Shown here piece after piece: positions 45,501 to 56,900 of a stretch of 64,000 nucleotides of DNA. Source of the DNA: Neoarius graeffei (lineage: Eukaryota; Chordata; Actinopteri; Siluriformes; Ariidae); NCBI RefSeq assembly GCF_027579695.1, contig NC_083570.1, forward strand, positions 8,604,793 through 8,668,792, written 5' to 3'. The notes under the pieces are model-generated. The model did not search any database, was not told where the DNA came from, and was given only the letters and a program-made list of their open reading frames with translations. Made by a program: the position numbers and the translations under genes. Position 1 is the first letter of the stretch. Every line of letters starts with the position of its first letter.

Positions 45501-47861
45501 TTGAAATGCTTCTTACGAAGCCACTTCTTCGTTGCCCGGGCGGTGTGTTTGGGATCATTGTCATGCTGAAAGACCCAGCCATGTTTCATCTTCAATGCCC
45601 TTGCTGATGGAAGGAGGTTTTCACTCAAAATCTCACGATACATGGCCCCATTCATTCTTTCCTTTACACGGATCAGTCGTCCTGGTCCCTTTGCAGAAAA
45701 ACAGCCCCAAAGCATGATGTTTCCACCCCCATGCTTCACAGTAGGTATGGTGTTCTTTGGATGCAACTCAGCATTCTTTCTCCTCCAAATATGACAAGTT
45801 GAGTTTTTACCAAAAAGTTCTATTTTGGTTTCATCTGACCATATGACATTCTCCCAATCCTCTTCTGGATCATCCAAATGCTCTCTAGCAAACTTCAGAC
45901 GGGCCTGGACATGTACTGGCTTAAGCAGGGGGACACGTCTGGCACTGCAGGATTTGAGTCCCTGGCGGCGTAGTGTGTTACTGATGGTAGCCTTTGTTAC
46001 TTTGGTCCCAGCTCTCTGCAGGTCATTCACTAGGTCCCCCCGTGTGGTTCTGGGATTTTTGCTCACCGTTCTTGTGATCATTTTGACCCCACGGGGTGAG
46101 ATCTTGCATGGAGCCCCAGATCGAGGGAGATTATCAGTGGTCTTGTATATCTTCCATTTTCTAATAATTGCTCCCACAGTTGATTTCTTCACACCAAGCT
46201 GCTTACCTATTGCAGATTCAGTCTTCCCAGCCTGGTGCAGGTCTACAATTTTGTTTCTGGTGTCCTTTGACAGCTCTTTGGTCTTGGCCATAGTGGAGTT
46301 TGGAGTGTGACTGTTTGAGGTTGTGGACAGGTGTCTTTTATACTGATAACGAGTTCAAACAGGTGCCATTAATACAGGTAACGAGTGGAGGACAGAGGAG
46401 CCTCTTAAGGAAGAAGTTACAGGTCTGTGAGAGCCAGAAATCTTGCTTGTTTGTAGGTGACCAAATACTTATTTTACCGAGGAATTTACCAATTAATTCA
46501 TTAAAAATCCTACAATGTGATTTCCTGGATTCTTTCCCCCCCATTCTGTCTCTCATAGCTGAAGTGTACCTATGATGAAAATTACAGGCCTCTCTCATCT
46601 TTTTAAGTGGGAGAACTTGCACAATTGGTGGCTGACTAAATACTTTTTTTACCCCACTGTATACATGTTAATATAAACCGGAGTTGGTGTTATAGATTAA
46701 AATAATTTAATCAACACCTTCCGACCAATCAGAATCCAGAACAGGAAAAATAAAGTGCAGTTTTCTTCTTTTAAATCTGATTTCACTTTCTAAGCTTTTT
46801 TTTTTTTTTCTTCTTCATCAGCCATTTTGGGAGCACCGCAGGCGAACGTCACGGTGGTGGAAAACAAGCTGCACGTCAAGCTGAGCGGCCCGTTCCGATG
46901 GAGGAATCCCGGGAAGAAGCGCCAGTCGATGTTTAACATCTTCCCTCACATGGTCTACAACATCAGCGTGTACGACAACAGGAGCAAACACACGGTAGGG
47001 GTCCGATTACAGACGCGCCGAATTAATCATTTAAAGGACAAACCGATAAAAACCATGACTGCGGTTTAGATATTCAGCGTTGAGACGTTCCTGAAGTCAC
47101 GTCCGTGGTTTAACAGGAAGTAAAACTGCAAATCCGCTCGGTTTAGCATTTTAAACCAGGAAAAAAGTCTCTCTTTATTCGACGTGGCACCGATCCGATA
47201 CCCAGGTGTCCGTAACAGGATAATCCCATCACAACCTGATGGTGGCTCAGATACCGGCGAAAACGTGTCAGATATCCGATCCTGTAAGGATCTTAAACCT
47301 ACCGTACGTACTGAACAGGTGCCAGATTTGAGAGGGGAAGGTTCTCATATGCAGGAGGAGTTGTGGATCAATCTGAGCTCAGCAACAATACAAGTGGTGT
47401 TAAGTCTCACCGGAGCCTTCAGCTGTTTCCGGATGACCTGAGTATTAAATCAACAATTACCTGCAACTTGAACCTGCTGCCGAATGACACCGTGGCGCTC
47501 CCAGGGGACGCCGGGTGTCTGGAGATCGCAGGTTTGAGCTCCAGTGATGCTGTGAACGCCCGGAGTGGAGTGAGCGCGCGTCCCTGTCTGTCCGAGCAGC
47601 TGTGTGAGCTCAGGGTTAAATTGTGGAAGGTGGTGATTAGTTCTCTGTATCAGCCGCTCTGACCGTACTGCAGGTTTGTATTAATGGTTATCGTTCCTAT
47701 AGTAACCGTTCATTCCAAGTGTTTGGACATCTTTAATCCAGAGGAGTTTCCACTGTGCGGTTTCTCAGTAAAATGACCGGCTTCCTTTTATTTCCCCACT
47801 AGTTGAGAGAGAGACAGACAGACACTGACAGAGGGAGAGACATGGGGGAGAGAGACAGACA

Positions 47862-47905
<44 letters not shown>

Positions 47906-50900
47906 AATAGAGATACTGAGAGAGAGATGGATGGACGGACAGACAGGGAGAGAGAGGGATGGGGAAAGAGGGAGAGAGATGGAGATAGAGGGCAAGAGAG
48001 TGAGACAGATGGACAGAGAGAGACAGACTGACTGACAGAGGGAGAGACAGACACATGGACACGCACAGAGAGAGAAAAATAGAGATACTGAGAGAGGGAT
48101 GGATGGACGGACAGGCAGGGAGAGAGAGGCACAGGGAAAGAGGGAGAGAGATGGAGATACAAAGAGAAAGAGGGTGAGCGAGTGAGACAGAGAGACATGG
48201 GGAGGGTGAGAGACCGACAGACACAGAGAGAAAAAAATAGAGATACTGAGAGAGAGACAGATGGGGAGAGAGACAGTCGGGGAAAGAGAGACACAGGACA
48301 AGAGGGAGAGAGATGGAGATAGAGGGCAAGAGAGTGAGGCAGATGGACAGAGAGAGAGACAGACAGACTGACTGACTGAGGGATAGACATGGGGGAGAGA
48401 GACAGACACATGGACACACACAGAGAGAAAAATAGAGATACTGAGAGAGAGAGAGAGAGAGAGAGAGATGGATGGACGGACAGGCAGGGAGAGAGAGGCA
48501 CAGGGAAAGAGGGTGAGAGAGTGAGACAGATGGACAGAGCGACATGGGGGAGGGCGAGAGACAGACACCGAGAGAGAAAAATAGAGATACTGAGAAAGCG
48601 AGACAGACGGGGGAGAGAGACAGTCGGGGAGAGAGAGACACAGGGCAAGAGGGAGAGAGATGGAGATAGAGGGCAAGAGAGTGAGACAGATGGACAGAGA
48701 GAGACAGACAGACTGACAGAGGGAGAGACATGGGGGAGAGAGACAGACAGACGGACACACACAGAGAGAGAAAAATAGAGATACTGAAAGAGAGAGAGGG
48801 AGAGAGAGATGGATGGATGGACGGACGGACAGGCAGGGAGAGAGATGGAGATAGAAAGAGGGTGAGAGAGTGAGACAGATGGACAGAGACATGGGGAGGG
48901 CGAGAGACAGACAGACAGAGTAAAATAGAGATACTAAGAAAGAGAGACAGACGGGAGAGAGACAGTTGGGGGGAGAGAGAGATGGAGATAGAGGGCAAGC
49001 GAGTGAGACAGATGGGGAGAGAGAGAGAGAGAGAGATGGGGGCGGGAGAGAGACAGACAGACATGAGGGAGAGAGACGCTGGGGACAGAGACAGACACAG
49101 ATGGAGGGAGAGGGGAAAAAAGTGTTTGTTCAGGGAGCTACTGTGGATAAGAAGTACAACAAACCCAGTAATAGTTGGCTGTGGTGTCCGAGGACTAAAC
49201 CACTCCAGGACGTGCTGTGATGATAAAATCACCAGCGTCAGGGCCCCGTATTCAGGGCCCCGTATGAAGGCAGGTTCCGTGGCCTCAGAGTGACTGACTG
49301 TGTGCTGCACTGAGCGTTTTGTCTCTGTATTCACATCCTTGTGTGTGTTTTTGGTTTCTCAGCAGTTCATTCTGCAGCCGAAGAAGCTCCTGCAGTACGG
49401 CCCTGTGGATTACAGCTCGGTGCACTGTGTGAGGGCAGAGGCGCTCTCGCTCACCCTCCATCTCACCAGCACGCCGTCGGAATGGATCTGCGTCTCCACC
49501 CCTGACGGTAACGCCACCGAGATTCACTTCATCTTACTGTCACACTGACGCTTTATAACTCGGAGAGAAAAATCACAAGGGTCAGAAATTAATCCTACAG
49601 TCGCCTGTAGTTTGTCTTGGTGGGCGTGGCCGTGAGTTTTTCATTTCTACACCGTATACAGCGCATCTTTTTGAAGTCTGTATGACTGATTTACATGGCA
49701 CATGCACGGCCTTTGTACGCAGAGAAAGTTGATCATGTTTTCACTCGCGGGTGTGAAGGTCCGGTTCAGGTAGAGTCACGTGAACAGGTTTAATCAGAGG
49801 AAAGGCAGTGATTAAATATTTGCCCTGGATGATCAATCTCTGTGTGTGTTATTACGCGATCAGAGCGGCCGGACAGGTTTGGGTGAGAGCAAACATTCCT
49901 CATGAACCTCGCCTAACCTGCGTGTGAAGAATTCTTTTCTTTTCGGGTTCCTCCTGCACTCAGACCTGTGTGTGAGTGTGAGAGGAGTATTGTCACTAGT
50001 ATCAGACGTTTATAACAGTAGAGATAAAAAAAAAAATGTACAGTGATGTATTTGCATAATGTGTAATAAAGCTCTGGAGATGTGTGTAATTTATTTTAAT
50101 GAAATATTAGTGATTGAGTGATGAGTGTGAGGTTAATTATTACACCCTGGCCTTATTATTTTTTTATTTTTTCCTCCAGACCCGCTTAAATCTCAGATGC
50201 TGATGATGACGTTGGGCGGAGTCATTCCCACTGTGATATGCTTGTTTGTTTTGGCCGCGGTCGGAGGTTTCGCTTATTACTACATCTGTGGTCACAAACC
50301 GCGGCTGCCCAAGAGTGTGGTGAGTCACATCTCTTCTCATCTCACACACACCTCACACCCTTCACACCCCGGTATCGGACCAGTTTGTGGGCGGGACCTG
50401 TTTAACAGCTGAACCGTTTCTCTTTAATATCGCGGGAGGTTTTAATGAAGATTCCCATCAAGGTTTCATCTTTATGTATTGTGTAAAAATGTATTCTGGA
50501 CTTTTAAATTATTTTTATATTAATGCGACTGGACGACAACTAAAGTCAGATAAAAACATAATTTGCTCTAAAGTGTTTAACATCAAATATGTTTTCTCCC
50601 ACATCAAACACTGAAATGAGAGCTGGGCTATAAAATATCTTCGCTTCCTTCTTTTCAAGTGCACTTAGAAATGCGATAAATGCTAAAAACATCACGGGTA
50701 GCACATTTCAAAAATACAGTGTCTTGCAAAAGTATTCCCCCCCCTTGGTGTTTGTCCTGTTTTGTCGCATTACAAGCTGGAATTAAAATGCATTTTTGGA
50801 CGGTTAGCACCATTTGATTTACACAACATGCCGACCACTTTAAAGGTGAAAATTGTTTGTTTTATTGTGACACAAACAATAATTAAGATGGAAAAAAAAA

Positions 50901-53900
50901 CCCTGAAATCTGTATTGTGCGTAAGTATTCACCCCCTAAATAAGAGCTGGTCCAAGCAATTCACTTCATAAGTCACAATTAGTTGATTAAGATCCACCTG
51001 TGTGCAATCTGTGTCACATGATCTGTCACATGATGTGTGTTAATAAATCAACCTGTTCTGGAAGGACCCTGACTCTGCAACATGAAAACCAAGCAGCACT
51101 CCAAACAGGTCAAAGTTGTGGAGAAGTATAGATCAGGATTGGGTTATAAAAAATATCCCACAGAGCACCATTAAATCCATTATAGCAAACTGGAAAGAAT
51201 ATGGCACCACTACAAACCTGACGAGAAGGCCCCGCCCACCAAAACTCACAGACCGGGGGGGAAGGAGGACATTAATCAGAGATGCAACAAAGACACCAAA
51301 GATAACACTGAAGGAGCTGCAAAGATCCACAGCAGAGATGGGAGTATCTGTCCATTGGACCACTTTAAGCTGTACACTCCACAGAGTGGGCGGGGCTTTA
51401 TGGAAGAGTGGCCAAAAAAATTAATTGCTTAAGAAAACCCTTTTGGAGTTTGCCCAACAGCATGTGGCAGACTCCCCAAACACATGGAAGAGCATTCTCT
51501 GGTCAGATGAGACTAAAATTGGTCTTTATGGCCAAACGCCATGTGTGGCGCAAACCCAACACCCTGAGAACACCATTCCTACAGTGAAGCATGGTGGTGG
51601 CAGCATCATGCTGTGGAGATAGTTTTCATCTGCAGGGACAGGAAAGCATGAAGGATGGCACTAAATACAGGGCAATTCTGGAGGAAAACCTGTTTGAGTC
51701 AGCCAGAGGTTTGAGACTGAGATGAAGGTTCATATTCCAGCAGGACAACGATCCTAAACATACTGCAAAAGCTACACTGGATTGGTTTAAAGGGAAACAT
51801 TTAAATGTCATGGAATGGACTAATCAAAGCCCAGACCTCAATCCAATTGAGAATCTGTGGCATAACTTGAAAATTGCTGTACACCAACGCAACCCATCTA
51901 ACTTGAAGGAGTTGGAGCAGTTTTGCCTTGAGGAATGGGCAAAAATCCCAGGAGCTAGATGTGCTAAGCTAATAGAGACATACCCCAAGAGACTTGCAGC
52001 AAAAGGTGGCTCAACAAAGTATTGACTTGGGGTGTGTGTGAATACCTAGGCATACTTCAGATTTCTGTTTACATCTTAATTATTGTCACAATTAAAAAAA
52101 AAAACTTTTAAAGTGGTAGGCATGTTGTGTAAATCAAATGGTGCTAACCCTCCATAAATCCATTTTAATTCCAGCTTGTAATGCGACAAAACAGGACAAA
52201 CACCAAGGGGGATGAATACTTTTGCAAGACACTGTGTACTAGTGTGCTGTTGTCCGAGTATTTAAACTGGTGTATTCAAAACAAAACACCACTACACTGG
52301 TTTCTGCATGCTTGGAAATACTACTACACGCTTCCTTGTTCTTAAACTAGAGCATATCTGAAAGGAAAAACAAACAAACAACCCATTAGAGTATTGTACT
52401 GCAAGCACTGAAATTATCTCATCTCATCATCTCTAGCCGCTTTATCCTGTTCTACAGGGTCGCAGGCAAGCTGGAGCCTATCCCAGCTGACTACGGGCGA
52501 AAGGCGGGGTACACCCTGGACAAGTCGCCAGGTCATCACAGGGCTGACACATAGACACAGACAACCATTCACATTCACACCTACGGTCAATTTAGAGTCA
52601 CCAGTTAACCTAACCTGCATGTCTTTGGACTGTGGGGGAAACCGGCGCACCCGGAGGAAACCCACGCGGACACGGGGAGAACATGCAAACTCCGCACAGA
52701 AGGGCCCTCGCCGGCCACGGGGCTCGAACCCAGACCTTCTTGCTGTGAGGCGACAGCGCTAACCACTACACCACCGTGCCACCCACTGAAATTATCATCT
52801 TGGAAATACTAGTGTACAAATACAGGTGCTGGTCATATAATTAGAATATCGTGAAAAAGTTGATTTATTTCAGTAATTCCACTCAAAAAGTGAAACTTGT
52901 AAATTATATTCATTCATTACACACAGACTGATATATTTCAAATGTTTATTTATTTTAACGTTGATGATTATAACTGACAACTAATGAAGATCCCAAATTC
53001 AGTATCTCAGAAAATTAGAATATTACTTAAGACCAATACAAAAAAAGGATTTTTAGAAATGTTGGCCAGCTGAAAAGTATGAGCATGTACAGCACTCAAT
53101 ACTTAGTTGGGGCTCCTTTTGCCTGAATTACTGCAGCAATGCGGCGTGGCATGGGGTCGATCAGTCTGTGGCACTGCTCAGGTGTTATGAGAGCCCAGGT
53201 TGCTGTGATAGTGGCCTTCAGCTCTTCTGCATTGTTGGGTCTGGTGTATCGCGTCTTCCTCTTCACGAGACCCCATAGATTTTCTATGGGGTTAAGATCA
53301 GGCGGGTTTGCTGGCCAATTAAGAACAGGGATACCATGGTCCTTAAACCAGGTACTGGTAGCTTTGGCACTGTGTCCAGGTGCCAAGTCCTGTTGGAAAA
53401 TGAAATCTGCATCTCCATAAAGCTGGTCAGCAGCAGGAAGCATGAAGTGCTCTAAAACTTCTTGGTAGATGGCTGCGTTGACCTTGGACCTCAGTGGACC
53501 AACACCAGCAGATGACATGGCACGCCAAACCATCACTGACTGGAAACTTTACACTGGACCTCAAGCAACGTGGATTCTATGCCTCTCCTCTCTTCCTCCA
53601 GACTCTGGGACCTTGATTTCCAAAGGAAATGCAAAATTTACTTTCATCAGAGAACATAACTTTGGACCACTCAGCAGCAGTCCAGTCCTTTTTGTCTTTA
53701 GCCCAGGCGAGACGCTTCCGACGCTGTCTCTTGTTCAAGAGTGGCTTGATACAAGGAATGCGACAGCTGAAACCCATGTCTTGTACGTCTGTGCGTGGTG
53801 GTTCTTGAAGCACTGACTCCAGCTGCAGTCCACTCTTTGTGAATCTCCCCCACATTTTTGAATGGGTTTTGTTTCACAATCCTCTCCAGGGTGCGGTTAT

Positions 53901-56900
53901 CCCTATTGCTTGTTCACTTTTTTTTTTCTACCACATCTTTTCCTTCCCTTCACCTCTCTATTAATGTGCTTGGACATAGATCTCTGTGAACAGCCAGCCT
54001 CTTTAGCAATGACCTTTTGTGTCTTGCCCTCCTTGTGCAAGGTGTCAATGGTCGTCTTTTGGACAACTTTCAAATCAGCAGTCTTCCCCATGATTGTGTC
54101 GCCTACAGAACTCGACTGAGAGACCATTTAAAGGCCTTTGCAGGTATTTTGAGTTAATTAGCTGATTAGAGTGCGGCACCAGGGGTCTTCAATATTGAAC
54201 CTTTTCACAATATTCTAATTTTCTGAGATACTGAATTTGGGGTTTTCATTGGTCATCAGTTCTAATCATCAAAATTAAAAGAAATAAACACTTGAAATAT
54301 ATCAGTCTGTGTGTAATGAATGAATATCATATACAAGTTTCACTTTTTGAATGGAATTACTGAATTAAATAAACTTTTTCATGATCTTCTAATTATATGA
54401 CCAGCACCTGTATGTTTGCACTCGTCTATCAGAAATGCTGACAAACTCGTAAACCTGGTCGTGACAACTTTGATGAATGTTTCGGTCCTGAGAACAGTAT
54501 GTGACGACGCTGAGACATACCTGAGATTACTGGAGCGTTTTGTCTCTGTCTTGGTTTAATTTCTAAACAATGTGACCTATAGAGATAAGGACCACCTCGC
54601 TCCTCCGGATTTTTGGATAATGATGAGCTGTAATGATCGTGGGTGTGTCTTTGGCTGCTGAAATGTTGCTCTCCTGCATAATTTCATTCCAGCTGTCGCT
54701 CTGGAATTCAGACGCTTCTTGATCGACTAATCAAGCGGTATGCTAGGTGGAGGACCTACAGTGGTGCTGGACAGTTTGTGAACCCTTTAGAATTTTCTAT
54801 ATTTCTGCACAAATATGACCGAAAACATCATCAGATTTTCACACAAGTCCTAAAAGTAGATAAAGAGAACCCAGTTAAACAAATGAAACAAAATATTATA
54901 CTTGGTCATTTATTTATTGAGGAAAATGATCCAATATTACTTATCTATGGGTGGCAAAAGTATGTGAACCTTTTGCTTTCAGTATCTGGTGTGATCCCCT
55001 TGTGCAGCAATAACTGCAACTAAACGTTTGCGGTAACTGTTGATCAGTCCTGCACACCAGCTTGGAGGAATTTTAGCCCATTCCTCCATACAGAACAGCT
55101 TCAACTCTGGGATGTTGGTGGGTTTCCTCACATGAACTGCTCGCTTCAGGTCCTTCCACAACATTTCGATTGGATTAAGGTCAGGACTTTAACTTGGCCA
55201 TTCCAAAACATTAACGTTATTCTTCTTTAACCGTTCTTTGGTAGAACAACTTGTGTGCTTAGGGTCGTTGTCTTGCTGCATGACCCACCTTGTCTTGAGA
55301 TTCAGTTCATGGACAGATGTCCTGACATTCTCCTTTAGAATTTGCTGGCATAATTCAGAATTCATTGTTCCATCAATGATGGCAAGCCGTCCTGGCCCAG
55401 ATGCAGCAAAACAGGCCCAAACCATGATACTACCACCACCATGTTTCACAGCTGGGATAAGGTTCTTATGCTGGAATGCAGTGGCTTCCTTTCTCCAAAC
55501 ATAGCACTTCTCATTTAAACCAAAAAGTTCTATTTTGGTCTCATCCATCCACAAAACGTTTTTCCAGTAGCCTTCTGGCTTGTCCACGTGATCTTTAACA
55601 AACTGCAGATGAGCTGCAATGTTCTTTTTGGAGAGCAGTGGCTTTCTCCTTGCAACCTTGCCATGCACACCATTGTTGTTCAGTGTTCTCCTGATGGTGG
55701 ACTCATGAACATTTAACATTAGCCAATGTGAGAGAGGCCTTCAGTTGCTTAGAAGTTACCCTGGGGTCCTTTGTGACCTCACTGACTATTACACGCCTTG
55801 CTCTTGGAGTGATCTTTGTTGGTCGACCACTCCTGGGGAGGGTAACAATGGTCTTGTATTTCCTCCATTTGTATACAATCTGTCTGACTGTGGATTGGTG
55901 GAGTCCAAACTCTTTAGAGATGGTTTTGTAACCTTTTCCAGCCTGATGAGCATCAACAACGCTTTTTCTGAGGTCCTCAGAAATCTCCTTTGTTCGTGCC
56001 ATGATACACTTCCACAAACATGTGTTGTGAAGATCAGGCTTTGATAGATCCCTGTTCTTTAAATAAAACAGGGTGCCCACTCACACCTGATTGTCATCCC
56101 AATGATTGAAAACACCTGACTCTAATTTCACCTTCAAATTAACTGCTAATCCTAGAGGTTCACATACTTTTGCCACTCACAGAGATGTAATATTGGTTCA
56201 TTTTCCTCAATAAATAAATTACCAAGTATAATATTTTTGTCTCATTTGTTTAACTGGGTTCTCTTTATCTCCTTTTAGGACTTGTGTGAAAATCTGATGA
56301 TGTTTTAGGTCATATTTATGCAGAAATATAGAAAATTCTAAAGGGTTCACAAACTTTCAAGCACCACTGTACGCCTTTATCAGACACACACTTGGCGGCT
56401 TGGGGGAGGGCGGAATCATTACATCGACACCTTCACAGCTGCTTCTCGCTCATGATGATAATTACATTACTTTCATACGCAGGCGTTTTTGTGCTGATGC
56501 TGAAGAAAAACCCAGATCTGTAACCGGTATAAGTGACCAACTAACTAGATCTTGAGATCTGTTTTATTATCCGCTAGTTTTTGACTCGACATATCCATAC
56601 TGATTTATTATTCAGCTAATTAATGACTTTTTTTTCCCCGCCCACATTCAACAGGACGTGGACATGAAGCGTAAACTCCAGACGTTCCAGCCGGATCCGC
56701 CCCGAATAAATGTAATCATCTTCAACATCACCAACCTGAGCACGGGGGAATCCAAACACAGCTTCCTCAGCCCGTTCCATCATGGTGTTGACGTTCCAGA
56801 GTCCTCACCGCTCACCATCGTGGAGGAGGTCAGTTACGCGCCCCAGGACGCCCAGAATACATCAAGAGCATCAGCAGGTCTCCACAGCCACCGCGGCTCT

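Noticed and set aside
47765-49334. Very long overlapping reverse frames (up to 511 codons) rich in Ser/Leu/Cys
   Set aside because: Translation of a GA/GACA microsatellite; all frames open for lack of stop codons, with no domain.
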